Shown one piece after another: positions 8,461-18,310 of a DNA stretch of 64,000 nt. The translations under genes and the position numbers were made by a program. Below the pieces are notes generated by a model. It searched no databases, had not been told where the DNA came from, and saw nothing but the letters and a program-made list of their open reading frames with translations. The DNA is taken from assembly GCF_965233615.1 (NCBI RefSeq), contig NZ_OZ247495.1; one strand, written 5' to 3'. The stretch comes from Pelagibius sp028280305. Lineage in GTDB: Bacteria; Pseudomonadota; Alphaproteobacteria; Kiloniellales; Kiloniellaceae. Each line of letters starts with the position of its first letter. Within the stretch, counting starts at the first letter, position 1.

Positions 8461-8805
8461 ATGATCAAGACAAACCTTGGTGTCTGGCTTGCCGCACTCG
8501 CGATCGCGGTGTTCCTGGGTGCAGAGAATGCCGCTGCCGACAGCCGCGACGACCGCTTCGAGGCAAAGGCGCGGGCGCATCTGGCCACGCTGGACATCAC
8601 GGAAACGGATATACGATCCATCCGCATCGTCCTGCTTCGGCGCAAAGACGACCGGGCCGGCCCGGATATCCGCGGTGGGGAGGCCTGGGTGCGCCTCAAC
8701 GACTGCAGCGGCTATGTGGTTGTCGTCATGAACCGCGCAGCCGCCTTTGTCCGTCAGGCCTACACCCGCGGCGACTGCTCGGTTCCGGGGCTCGCCAACT
8801 ATTAG
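8461..8805 (+). CDS. Small secreted cysteine protein, paralog 3 (two Cys lost)
   Basis: 114 residues from ATG 8461 (AGAGG upstream; frame open from 8323). A signal peptide (VWLAALAIAVFLGAENAAA) is followed by a mature part like its neighbours: EAWVRLNDCSGYVVVVM, then AAAFVRQAYTRG, DCSVPG and final ANY. Two of the four family cysteines are missing: there is none near the mature N-terminus, and the third is replaced by Ala (AAAF instead of x-CF). The other two remain. The joint loss suggests the first and third cysteines pair with each other. Function unknown. Confidence 0.7.
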   Translation: MIKTNLGVWLAALAIAVFLGAENAAADSRDDRFEAKARAHLATLDITETDIRSIRIVLLRRKDDRAGPDIRGGEAWVRLNDCSGYVVVVMNRAAAFVRQAYTRGDCSVPGLANY

Positions 8806-8941
8806 ACCCGACTCCAGACATCACATGGGGCATTTGCCCGATCAGCTCTGACAATTGCGCAGAGCTGAGTTGCAGGGCTTGGCATGACGTGTGATCGACC
8901 CCAGTTTTAAAACCTGGGTAGTTGATTTCCGGGATATCGCC

Positions 8942-9277
8942 ATGCTCTTCCGCATCCTTGCCTTTGCCTGTCTGATCTCCCTACCGGCAGCGGCCAGCTT
9001 GCTGGCAGCTTCCACTCCGGCCGCCGCGGCGCTTCAGTGCGAGGCGCAGATCAATGAATCCCTTGCCGGCATGTCGATTCCGCAGGACGACGTGAAGTCG
9101 GTGAGGGTAATGCGCCGTGGAAAAGGCGCAAAGTCAGCAACCAACTATACCTGGGATGCCTGGGTCCGGCGGAACTCCTGCAGCGGCTATGTGATGATCC
9201 ACATGACCCGAACCTGTATGATTCAACAGGTTTACACGACCGGCGACTGCAGGGTTGACGGCATGCAGCGTTACTAG
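8942..9277 (+). CDS. Small secreted cysteine protein, paralog 4
   Basis: 111 residues from ATG 8942, with GGGATATC upstream; the frame is open from 8891 but the shorter start gives a clean signal peptide (MLFRILAFACLISLPAAASL, then ASTPAAA before LQCEAQ). All four family cysteines are present: LQCEAQ, NSCSGYVMIHM, TCMIQQVYTTG and DCRVDG, ending MQRY. It is the most divergent of the four in the middle region. It ends 90 bases before a cupredoxin gene on the same strand. Function unknown. Confidence 0.7.
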   Translation: MLFRILAFACLISLPAAASLLAASTPAAAALQCEAQINESLAGMSIPQDDVKSVRVMRRGKGAKSATNYTWDAWVRRNSCSGYVMIHMTRTCMIQQVYTTGDCRVDGMQRY

Positions 9278-9304
9278 TTCCCTAAACCTCTGGGTAGAGC
9301 GAAT

Positions 9305-9327
9305 CATCCGCATAAGTCATGCGGATG
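9305..9327. promoter_or_regulatory. Perfect 9-bp inverted repeat upstream of cupredoxin gene
   Basis: CATCCGCAT, a 5-base spacer, then ATGCGGATG: a perfect palindrome about 40 bases before the cupredoxin ATG and 27 bases after paralog 4. No T-run follows, so it is not a classic terminator. It could be an operator or an RNA hairpin. Confidence 0.4.
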
Positions 9328-9367
9328 CACGATCCGAGGCAACTCGGAAGGGAGAACCCGTCAATCG

Positions 9368-9838
9368 ATGCGCAAGCTCGCTCTCGCCGCCGCGACCATG
9401 GCCCTGATCATGAATCCGTTCTGGGCCACCGCCGATCAAACCATAGAGGTCGATCAGATTACCGATCCCCGGGCCCGCTCGGCCCATGAGATGTTTCGAT
9501 TCTCACCCGATCTGGTGAAACTGGATCCTGGGGAAAAGCTGATATTTCTGAATTCGCGGTCCCACCACACCGTTCACAGCATTCCTCAGTTCTGGCCCGA
9601 GCAGGCCCCAAAGGTGGCGATTTCCAACAAACCAAGGGTCGAGGTGGCGCTCGAACAGGAGGGCTTCTACGGCTTCACCTGCCGCCGCCACGGAACCTAT
9701 GGCATGACCCTGCTGGTCGTCGTCGGCAACCCGGAGATCGGGGCTGATTTTGAGGAGAGAATCGACGCAATGCGGGCTTCCAGCCGCGAGAAAGCATCTT
9801 TCCGCGCCTTGATCGAAAGGTATCGAGGCTCCCTTTAG
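9368..9838 (+). CDS. Pseudoazurin-like cupredoxin
   Basis: A 156-residue exported blue-copper protein. The signal peptide is MRKLALAAATMALIMNPFWA, then TAD. The copper ligands fit the pseudoazurin pattern: a His in SHHTVHSIP (the second His aligns with the family ligand), then Cys, His (+3) and Met (+8) in FTCRRHGTYGM. As in pseudoazurin, a helical C-terminal tail follows (GADFEERIDAMRASSREKA). Such proteins carry electrons in the periplasm, for example to nitrite reductase. No denitrification gene is nearby, so the partner is unknown. It is convergent with glmS, five bases apart. Confidence 0.85.
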   Translation: MRKLALAAATMALIMNPFWATADQTIEVDQITDPRARSAHEMFRFSPDLVKLDPGEKLIFLNSRSHHTVHSIPQFWPEQAPKVAISNKPRVEVALEQEGFYGFTCRRHGTYGMTLLVVVGNPEIGADFEERIDAMRASSREKASFRALIERYRGSL

Positions 9839-9843
9839 CCTCT

Positions 9844-11667
<1,824 letters not shown>

Positions 11668-11726
11668 ATATCCTTGATCCTCTCGTTTACCTGACGCTGC
11701 CGAAGCGCTTTAAGGCGGTTCGGAAT

Positions 11727-13103
11727 TCAGCCCTTCTTGCCGTCTTTCGCGATCTTCTTCGCTTCCTGCTCAGCCCGGTACTGCGCCGCCTTGCCGGGGC
11801 GCTGCTGCTGCTCGCCACGCGCCACCGCCAGGGCATCGCCGGGCACATCCTTGGTGATGGTGCTGCCGGCGCCGATCAAGGCACCGGGCCCCACATCCAC
11901 CGGGGCCACCAGAGCGGTGTTCGAGCCGATGAAGGCTCCGGCCCCGATGGAGGTGCGATGCTTGGCATAGCCGTCGTAGTTGCAGGTGATGGTGCCGGCA
12001 CCGATGTTGGCCCCCGCCCCGACGCTGGCATCGCCGATGTAACTCAGATGGTTGGCCTTGGCGCCGGTCCCGAGTTCGGCATTCTTGATTTCGACAAAGT
12101 TGCCGACATGGGTCTTTTCCGCCAGCCGGGCGCCCGGACGCAGGCGGGCAAAGGGTCCCAGGACAGAGTCGTCGGAGACCTTCGCCCCCTCCAGATGGCA
12201 GAAACTGCGGATCTCCACCCGGTCCCCCACCGTGACGCCGGGTCCGAAGAACACCGAGGGAAACACGGTTACGTCACGCCCCAGCCGCGTGTCGGCGGAA
12301 AACCAAGTCGTCGCCGGGTCGATCAGGGTGACACCGGCATCCATCGCCCGGCGGCGCAGACGATCCTGCATCACACCCTCGACCAGCGCCAGATCGGCTC
12401 GTGAGTTCACCCCGTGTACTTCTTCCGCCGGACACTCCACCACGCCGGCGGGGCGGCCGTCCTGATGGGCCAGGCCGAAAATGTCGGTCAGGTAGTATTC
12501 GCCCTGGGCGTTGTCGCTGCCGAGCCGTTCGATCAGATCGAAAAGGCGCCGGCCCAGGCCGATAACGATACCGGCATTGCAAAGGCTGATCCGGCGCTGC
12601 GCTGAGTCGGCATCGGCGAATTCGACGATTTTCTCAACCCGCCCGGAGTCGTCCAGGATGATACGGCCATAGTGGGCCGGGTCCTCCGGCCGGAAACCCA
12701 GGCCGATAATCTCCGGCGCCCCGGGTTCGGCGCGCGCCGCCACCATCCGGTTCAGCGTCTCCGCGGTCAGTAGCGGGGTGTCGCCGAAGACCACCAGGAC
12801 CTCGGTCTCGACGATGCCGAGCAGAGGCTCCAGCGCCTCCCGGGCCGCGGCAACGGCATGGCCGGTGCCTTGCGGCTTGGCCTGGATGGCGCAACGACTG
12901 GGGGCCGCCGCCGCCTCGACATCGGCCATGCCCGGGGCGATGACAACGACGGTTTCTTCCGGCGAAAGCGTAGCGACGGAGGACTGTACGTGACGCAGCA
13001 TGGAACGGCCGGCAACCGGGTGCAGCACCTTGGGCAGGTCGGACTTCATGCGGCTGCCTTTGCCGGCAGCCAGGATTACGACGGCGAGTTTACGGTCTGA
13101 CAT
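11727..13103 (-). CDS. glmU: Bifunctional GlcNAc-1-P uridyltransferase / glucosamine-1-P acetyltransferase
   Basis: Carries out the last two steps of UDP-GlcNAc synthesis. 458 residues: an N-terminal pyrophosphorylase domain with LAAGKGSRMKSDLPKVLHP, and a C-terminal left-handed beta-helix with hexapeptide repeats (VGNFVEIKNAELGTGAKANH, IGAGTITCNYDG, GSNTALVAPVDVG). The tail is Lys-rich. glmS follows, so the two genes together supply cell-wall and lipopolysaccharide precursors. The 13104-13330 region upstream is AT-richer and is the probable promoter zone; I see no gene in it. Confidence 0.96.
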   Translation of the reverse strand: MSDRKLAVVILAAGKGSRMKSDLPKVLHPVAGRSMLRHVQSSVATLSPEETVVVIAPGMADVEAAAAPSRCAIQAKPQGTGHAVAAAREALEPLLGIVETEVLVVFGDTPLLTAETLNRMVAARAEPGAPEIIGLGFRPEDPAHYGRIILDDSGRVEKIVEFADADSAQRRISLCNAGIVIGLGRRLFDLIERLGSDNAQGEYYLTDIFGLAHQDGRPAGVVECPAEEVHGVNSRADLALVEGVMQDRLRRRAMDAGVTLIDPATTWFSADTRLGRDVTVFPSVFFGPGVTVGDRVEIRSFCHLEGAKVSDDSVLGPFARLRPGARLAEKTHVGNFVEIKNAELGTGAKANHLSYIGDASVGAGANIGAGTITCNYDGYAKHRTSIGAGAFIGSNTALVAPVDVGPGALIGAGSTITKDVPGDALAVARGEQQQRPGKAAQYRAEQEAKKIAKDGKKG

Positions 13104-13330
13104 GGTGGAATCGTCAAATCTAAATCAGTGCTGATGATAAGCCGGACGGAAGTCTCCAGGACCGGAGTCGTTTCACTTGAACCGGGCGGAGAGTGCCACA
13201 GGCCAATTTTTCCCAGCAAATCAACAATTGTTGCCGCTTATTACAGGCTGTTGCGGTTTGTTTCAAGGAAGGACCCGAAAGCCACAGAGAGCGGAAACCG
13301 CCAGGTATCCGCTCCCCGATCCGAATAAGA

Positions 13331-13364
13331 GAGAGGGCGGATACCGCTGGGTATCCGCCCTCTC
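13331..13364 (-). terminator. Terminator of the histone-like gene
   Basis: GAGAGGGCGGATACC at 13331-13345 pairs perfectly with 13350-13364 around a 4-base loop. Read on the minus strand it lies 37 bases after the stop of the histone-like gene and is followed by CTTATTC, a short T-rich tail. Confidence 0.7.
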
Positions 13365-13400
13365 CTGCTTTGCACTCAATAAGCCGAAATCGCGTCAGTA

Positions 13401-15179
13401 TTAGCGCCGCGCCATGCCGTTCCGGTAGGAACTCGTGCGGGTCGCCCTGGCAATCGCAGCCATGCGATTGGCCGTTGACGGACGCGAAGATGCCAGACGA
13501 GCTGCGATCAGGCGACGCGTCGCAATAGCCTTACGGGAAGGCGTCCTGCGGGCGATAGCCTTACGGGCAGTCGTCTTGCGAGCCGTCGTTTTGCGGGCCG
13601 CGGGCTTGCGGGCCGCCGTCTTGCGAGCGGTCGTCTTCCGCGCGGTGCTCTTGCGAACTACGCGCTTCTTGGCGGCCGTCTTGCGAGCCGGACTCTTGCG
13701 AGCCGTGGTCTTGCGAGCGGTCGTCTTCCGCGCGGCGCTCTTGCGAACTACGCGCTTCTTGGCGGCCGTCTTGCGAGCCGGGCTACGGCGAGCCGTGGTC
13801 TTGCGAGCGGTCGTCTTCCGCGCGGCGCTCTTGCGAACTACGCGCTTCTTGGCGGCCGTCTTGCGAGCCGGGCTACGGCGAGCCGTGGTCTTGCGAGCGG
13901 TCGTCTTCCGCGCGGCGCTCTTGCGAACTACGCGCTTCTTGGCGGCCGTCTTGCGAGCCGGGCTACGGCGAGCCGTGGTCTTGCGAGCGGTCGTCTTCCG
14001 CGCGGCGCTCTTGCGAACTACGCGCTTCTTGGCGGCCGTCTTGCGAGCCGGGCTGCGGCGAGCCGTGGTCTTGCGAGCGGTCGTCTTCCGCGCGGCGCTC
14101 TTGCGAACTACGCGCTTCTTGGCGGCCGTCTTGCGAGCCGGGCTACGGCGAGCCGTGGTCTTGCGAGCGGTCGTCTTCCGCGCGGCGCTCTTGCGAACTA
14201 CGCGCTTCTTGGCGGCCGTCTTGCGAGCCGGGCTACGGCGAGCCGTGGTCTTGCGAGCGGTCGTCTTCCGCGCGGCGCTCTTGCGAACTACACGCTTCTT
14301 GACGGCCGTCTTGCGAGCCGGGCTGCGGCGAGCCGTGGTCTTGCGAGCGGTCGTCTTCCGCGCGGCGCTCTTGCGAACTACGCGCTTCTTGGCGGCCGTC
14401 TTGCGAGCCGGGCTACGGCGAGCCGTGGTCTTGCGAGCGGTCGTCTTCCGCGCGGCGCTCTTGCGAACTACACGCTTCTTGGCGGCCGTCTTGCGAGCCG
14501 GGCTACGGCGAGCCGTGGTCTTGCGAGCGGTCGTCTTCCGCGCGGCGCTCTTGCGAACTACGCGCTTCTTGGCGGCCGTCTTGCGAGCCGGGCTGCGGCG
14601 AGCCGTGGTCTTGCGAGCGGTCGTCTTCCGCGCGGCGCTCTTGCGAACTACGCGCTTCTTGGCGGCCGTCTTGCGAGCCGGGCTACGACGAGCCGTGGTC
14701 TTGCGAGCGGTCGTCTTCCGCGCGGCGCTCTTGCGAACTACGCGCTTCTTGGCCGCTGTCTTCCGAGCCGGGCTCTTGCGAGCCGTCGTCTTCCGGGCGG
14801 TGGTCTTCTTCACAACGCGCTTCTTGGCCGCCGTCTTCCGAGCCGGGCTCTTGCGAGCCGTCGTCTTCCGGGCGGTGGTCTTCTTCACAACGCGCTTCTT
14901 GGCCGCCGTCTTCCGAGCCGGGCTCTTGCGAGCCGTCGTCTTCCGAGCGGTGGTCTTCTTCACAACGCGCTTCTTGGCCGCCGTCTTCCGAGCCGGGCTC
15001 TTACGAGCCGTCGTCTTCCGGGCCGTGGTCTTGCGGGCCGTAGTCCGCCGGGCCGTCGACTTCCGGGCAGCCGTCTTGCGAGCCGTGGTCTTACGGCGCG
15101 CCGTGGTCTTCTTGGCGGCGGTTCTACGCACCGCCTTAGTACCAGACTTCCGGGAAGCCTGTTTGCTAGTGATAGCCAT
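13401..15179 (-). CDS. Histone H1-like Lys/Arg/Ala repeat protein
   Basis: A 592-residue, extremely basic, low-complexity protein built almost wholly of Lys, Arg, Ala, Thr, Ser, Pro and Val. After a short start (MAITSKQASRKSGTKAVRR) come about four 25-residue units of type SPARKTAAKKRVVKKTTARK, then thirteen KRVVRK units spaced at 30 residues (SAARKTTARK-TTARRSPARK-TAAKKRVVRK), then a non-repetitive basic tail ending SSYRNGMARR. It resembles the C-terminal tails of eukaryotic H1 and bacterial H1-like proteins (Hc2/AlgP type), which bind and condense DNA. DNA binding is inferred. GAGGAAAT precedes the ATG at 15177-15179. Confidence 0.85.
   Translation of the reverse strand: MAITSKQASRKSGTKAVRRTAAKKTTARRKTTARKTAARKSTARRTTARKTTARKTTARKSPARKTAAKKRVVKKTTARKTTARKSPARKTAAKKRVVKKTTARKTTARKSPARKTAAKKRVVKKTTARKTTARKSPARKTAAKKRVVRKSAARKTTARKTTARRSPARKTAAKKRVVRKSAARKTTARKTTARRSPARKTAAKKRVVRKSAARKTTARKTTARRSPARKTAAKKRVVRKSAARKTTARKTTARRSPARKTAAKKRVVRKSAARKTTARKTTARRSPARKTAVKKRVVRKSAARKTTARKTTARRSPARKTAAKKRVVRKSAARKTTARKTTARRSPARKTAAKKRVVRKSAARKTTARKTTARRSPARKTAAKKRVVRKSAARKTTARKTTARRSPARKTAAKKRVVRKSAARKTTARKTTARRSPARKTAAKKRVVRKSAARKTTARKTTARRSPARKTAAKKRVVRKSAARKTTARKTTARKSPARKTAAKKRVVRKSTARKTTARKTAARKPAARKTTARKTTARKAIARRTPSRKAIATRRLIAARLASSRPSTANRMAAIARATRTSSYRNGMARR
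13651..14760. repeat. 90-bp coding tandem repeat array
   Basis: The 30-base segment starting TTGCGAACTACGCGCTTCTT recurs at 13651, 13741, 13831 and onward every 90 bases to 14731, thirteen times in all. Copies differ only at a few sites (for example CACGC for CGCGC at 14281 and 14461, GACGG for GGCGG at 14301, GGCTGCGG for GGCTACGG at several). Such near-identity means recent expansion or gene conversion and predicts length variation between strains. Confidence 0.95.
14761..15012. repeat. 75-bp coding tandem repeat array
   Basis: In the 5' part of the same gene the period changes to 75 bases: TTCCGAGCCGGGCTCTTGCG recurs at about 14761, 14836 and 14911, and again near 14986 in slightly altered form. 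The encoded unit is five residues shorter than the 30-residue unit and has KKRVVKK in place of KKRVVRK. Confidence 0.85.
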
Positions 15180-15213
15180 TGCTATTTCCTCGTCAAACTC
15201 TGTAAACCCAAGT

Positions 15214-15405
15214 GGATTTCGGCTAATAAGAAAGGGTCATATCCCTATTGCATTAATAAAAGATTACCGAAATCCGCAGTTCATAGACGGCGGACAGTAG
15301 CCAGTATTCCAGACTTAGGTCGAATTGAGGATAAGAGGCGCGACGACTTCAGGCTTCATTAAGGACGGTTCAGCCGCAGCATTCCTTGGATTTCGGGGAT
15401 TTCGA
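15214..15405. promoter_or_regulatory. Cluster of a 9-bp motif upstream of the histone-like gene
   Basis: GGATTTCGG occurs at 15214-15222, in inverted form (CCGAAATCC) at 15267-15275, and again directly at 15388-15396, followed at once by GGATTTCGA at 15397-15405. The inverted pair flanks an AT-rich core with promoter-like sequence for the minus-strand gene. The rest of the 15180-15658 gap holds no gene that I can see. Confidence 0.4.
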
Positions 15406-15658
15406 GATGGCAAACCACGGCTCAGAGCCGGTCCTGGCACCTAAGACAAGCCAAGGCTATTTCATGGATTAACTTGCGGCCCGCCGGGCGTCTTCTCAGT
15501 CGTTTCTTCAGTGTAACGAGAAGGCCCCGCCATCCATTGGAAATGCCCTAAAAAGGCGAAAATCCGGGCGCCTTGACAGGTCCGGGCGCCTGTCCTAAAC
15601 CACGCCACCGCGAAACGGGCCGTCATGGCCACCGGACGCCATCCGGCGGCATCAGTGC

Positions 15659-15733
15659 GGGCGATTAGCTCAGCGGGAGAGCGCTCCCTTCACACGGGAG
15701 AGGTCACTGGTTCAATCCCAGTATCGCCCACCA
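15659..15733 (+). tRNA. tRNA-Val (anticodon CAC)
   Basis: The cloverleaf is complete. Acceptor GGGCGAT (15659-15665) pairs with ATCGCCC (15723-15729), followed by discriminator A and an encoded CCA. The D arm is GCTC-AGCGGGA-GAGC. The anticodon stem CTCCC/GGGAG holds the loop TTCACAC, giving anticodon CAC, which reads GUG. The T arm is ACTGG-TTCAATC-CCAGT. No integrase or attachment-site duplication is visible next to it. Confidence 0.97.
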
Positions 15734-15790
15734 TTCCAAAGCCACAGAATCCTGCCTCCAAACCCAAAACCGTCGAAAAGCGCCTCAAGC

Positions 15791-16780
15791 TCAAGCGAAC
15801 CAGTCGAGACTCTGGCCATGCGGTCCCGTCCAGGCGACCGGCTGACCGTCAATCGACAGAAGAAAACTGCCCTCGGTCGGTGACGGGGGCGCCTGCGCCG
15901 CAATACGCGGGAAGACCCTGGGCGATTCATTGCTGATCCAAACCGCCGAGGCGTTCATCATCTTCTCAGCAAAAGCTTCGCGGCGCTCCTCCTCGCCGAT
16001 ATAGGCAAGAACGGCGGAATGGAAGACGACCAGGGTCGCCTCATCAGGCGCAGCCTCGATGATTTTGTCCAAATCGACGAAGAGGTCCCCCCGCTGGACT
16101 TTAGGGGGGTCCTGACGGGCAACGGTTACGGCTGCCTGGAGACGCTCGGCCCTTTCTTCCTGGCCGGGCCAGACCAGCGTTTGTAACCAAGCCACATCGC
16201 TCTGTGAGCCTGGATCAAGCGGATTGAGGTCCAGCCCACGGCGCCAGACGACCCTGGGCAAGGCCATCGGCAGGGGCGTGTTGCCACCCACCTTGCAGGG
16301 GAACTCCGGCGGCATGGTCCCGCTTGGCAGTTCAGGCCGAAGGGAAACATCGCCGTAGTCGTAGCCATACCTGTCCGGCAACAGACATAGGCCGGCTGAG
16401 GCGCCGACTTCCACCAATGCCAGGGGCTGCGGCAACCGCGCCAGAAGCGGCAGCAGGGTGGCGCAGCGCGCCGGCTCGTTGGTCTGTGTGGTCCGCTTCA
16501 GCATGATCCGGCGCAGATCCTGCGGCCTCTCGCGGACAACCCTGACCAGACCGTCGCCGCTTGCCGGCACCCCGGCCAGGTGCCGCACGGCAGCCAGGAA
16601 CAAGTTGGGTTGCCGGCGCTCATCGGGGAACGTGGCGATGAAACCTAGAAGCTCCGGTGAGTCTCCAATGAAGAGTGCCAGATCTTCGTAAACCGCCGAT
16701 ACACCGTGCGCCTCAGCCTGGGCGAATCTTCGATAGCTCTGCGACAGTTCTTCAAGAACAGCGGCATCGCCGGTCATCAC
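15791..16780 (-). CDS. DUF2332 family protein
   Basis: A 329-residue protein of the DUF2332 family. The middle has LALVEVGASAGLCLLPDRYG, a glycine-rich loop like the SAM site of methyltransferases, followed by RRGLDLNPLDP, DVAWLQTLVWPGQEERAERL and VVFHSAVLAYI, all characteristic of the family. The enzyme activity is not known; a methyltransferase-like fold is inferred. Its start (GTG 16780 or ATG 16777) directly abuts the stop of the LysE-type gene upstream, so the two are translationally coupled. It is convergent with tRNA-Val. Confidence 0.85.
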   Translation of the reverse strand: MMTGDAAVLEELSQSYRRFAQAEAHGVSAVYEDLALFIGDSPELLGFIATFPDERRQPNLFLAAVRHLAGVPASGDGLVRVVRERPQDLRRIMLKRTTQTNEPARCATLLPLLARLPQPLALVEVGASAGLCLLPDRYGYDYGDVSLRPELPSGTMPPEFPCKVGGNTPLPMALPRVVWRRGLDLNPLDPGSQSDVAWLQTLVWPGQEERAERLQAAVTVARQDPPKVQRGDLFVDLDKIIEAAPDEATLVVFHSAVLAYIGEEERREAFAEKMMNASAVWISNESPRVFPRIAAQAPPSPTEGSFLLSIDGQPVAWTGPHGQSLDWFA

Positions 16781-17422
16781 CTACAGCCGCAGTAGGGCGA
16801 GCTTTGCGCCGAAGGCCACAAAGACCGTGCCGGTCAGCGCCTTGATGAAGCGCCGGAAGGCGCCGCTGCGCAGCCCGGACGACAGCCTGGCGAACAGCCG
16901 CACCATGACGCCGAACCACAGCACGTTGAGCATGGCGTGCAGGAAAACCAGGAAGAAGGCGGCCGTCACCGCCCCCTCACCTGTCGGGATGAACTGTGGG
17001 AAAGCGGCAAGGTAGAACATCGAAACCTTGGGATTCAGCGCATTGGTGAGGAAGCCCTCGCCAAAAGCCTTCAGCCAGCCGCGCCGCCGCGCCGAGGATG
17101 TCGGCGCCTGCGGCAGAGGCTGCGCGCCCTTCCAAGCCTCCCACAAGGCCTTGGCGCCGAGCCAGACCAGGTAGGCCGCCCCCAGAAGCTTGACGATCAG
17201 GAACAACTCCGCCGACTGGACCAGAATCAGCGACAGGCCGAAGATCGACAAAACGCCGTGGACGTAAAAGGCAATGACAAAGCCGGCGATATTGGCGAAA
17301 CCGCCGCTGCGGCCCGAGGCCGGCACGGTCTTGGCGATCAGCACGCCGTTGGGGCCCGGCGACATCACCAGCAAGGCGGCCACCACGACAAATGCGAGTA
17401 TTTCGGTCAGTCCCAGCGGCAC
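16781..17422 (-). CDS. LysE/RhtB family amino-acid exporter
   Basis: An inner-membrane translocator of about 213 residues with five or six hydrophobic segments. The family start is LGLTEILAFVVVAALLVMSPGPNG, whose SPGPN motif is diagnostic; later comes GFLTNALNPKVSMFYLAAFP, the second conserved motif. GTG at 17420-17422 is chosen because TAGGAG precedes it and the protein then has the family length; the open frame runs back to 17572. Likely exports an amino acid or related metabolite; the substrate is unknown. It is coupled to the DUF2332 gene. Confidence 0.88.
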   Translation of the reverse strand: MPLGLTEILAFVVVAALLVMSPGPNGVLIAKTVPASGRSGGFANIAGFVIAFYVHGVLSIFGLSLILVQSAELFLIVKLLGAAYLVWLGAKALWEAWKGAQPLPQAPTSSARRRGWLKAFGEGFLTNALNPKVSMFYLAAFPQFIPTGEGAVTAAFFLVFLHAMLNVLWFGVMVRLFARLSSGLRSGAFRRFIKALTGTVFVAFGAKLALLRL

Positions 17423-17565
17423 CGGGCGTTCTCCTAAACTTCTGCAATGGTCTTCCGTGAACGGAAGGCAGTCTACCGCGGAGAATGTGGGTTTGGCCAC
17501 AGACCCTCGGCGTAGCTCAGCGTACCCTGTTCCCCGCCGCTTTGAGCTGTGTGGGGTGGAGAGCA

Positions 17566-18297
17566 ATGGCAAGTGAAGCCGGGAAAACGCTCATTGGGAA
17601 AGACTACGTCTTGGGCCGGCTGGTTCTAGATTACATCCGTGCCTTCATGTGGCCCCTGGTCGCCATTGTCGTGGTCCTCGTCTATCAGAACGACGTCCGA
17701 ACCTTGATCTTCGAGCGTGAGATCGACGTTTTCGGGGTCCGGATCGGCGCCAAGGTCGAACAGATCGAATCCCAGGCCCTGGCGGAAATCGCCGATGTCC
17801 GGGTACTGCTGGAGGCCCAGCAGGCCAGCGGCTCAGACAATGCCGCCAGCCCGCAGATCGCCGAGGACATCGATGCCAAGCTTGCCAACCTGGAACGCAA
17901 CCTGACCCGCGAAATCGCGGAGGTTCAAAGCGTTCAGCAGACCCGCCGGCCACCGCCACCGCCAAGCGCGCTGCCGAGCCGGGCGCCGTCGTCACCGCCC
18001 GCCGCCGACAGCATCGCGGCCCGCGCAAAGGCCGCCGAAAGGCGCGGCTTTCAGGCGTTGATCGATCACGACGTCGCCGCCGCCATCAAAGCCTTCGACA
18101 ACGCCCGCAGTATCTGGCCGGACTACAACAACGTGGCCGAGATCGGCCAGGCTCTGCGCCGGTTCGAAAGCAGGCTTCAAGACCCGGAAAGCCCGATGTG
18201 GCCCCAGCTCTATCGCGAGATCCTGACACGTTATTCCTGGGGCATGCCGGAAGACCTGCGCATCGCCATCCGCAAGGGCGCGAAGAAAGCTTATTGA
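17566..18297 (+). CDS. Single-pass membrane protein with coiled coil, unknown
   Basis: 243 residues from ATG 17566 (GGGGTGGAG upstream; the frame is open from 17485). One membrane segment near residues 25-45 (AFMWPLVAIVVVLVYQ) is followed by a charged helical stretch likely to form a coiled coil (VEQIESQALAEIADVRVLLE and onward), a Pro-rich linker (TRRPPPPPSALPSRAPSSPP) and a C-terminal helical domain with a TPR-like look (RGFQALIDHDVAAAIKAFDN). I do not recognise the family. It is divergent from the LysE gene. Confidence 0.75.
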   Translation: MASEAGKTLIGKDYVLGRLVLDYIRAFMWPLVAIVVVLVYQNDVRTLIFEREIDVFGVRIGAKVEQIESQALAEIADVRVLLEAQQASGSDNAASPQIAEDIDAKLANLERNLTREIAEVQSVQQTRRPPPPPSALPSRAPSSPPAADSIAARAKAAERRGFQALIDHDVAAAIKAFDNARSIWPDYNNVAEIGQALRRFESRLQDPESPMWPQLYREILTRYSWGMPEDLRIAIRKGAKKAY

Positions 18298-18310
18298 AGA
18301 AAGTGCTGTT

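Noticed and set aside
13651..15012. Regular repeats that could suggest a CRISPR array
   Set aside because: Units are contiguous, in frame and without unique spacers, and they encode a repeat protein.
13435..15300. A 621-codon plus-strand open frame opposite the histone-like gene
   Set aside because: It is the mirror of the repeat array: a monotonous Leu/Arg/Val/Ala frame produced because the sense repeats lack stop codons on the other strand. The sense frame has a good ribosome site and terminator.
15659..15733. tRNA-Val as an integration site of a genomic island
   Set aside because: No integrase and no repeat of the tRNA 3' end were seen nearby.
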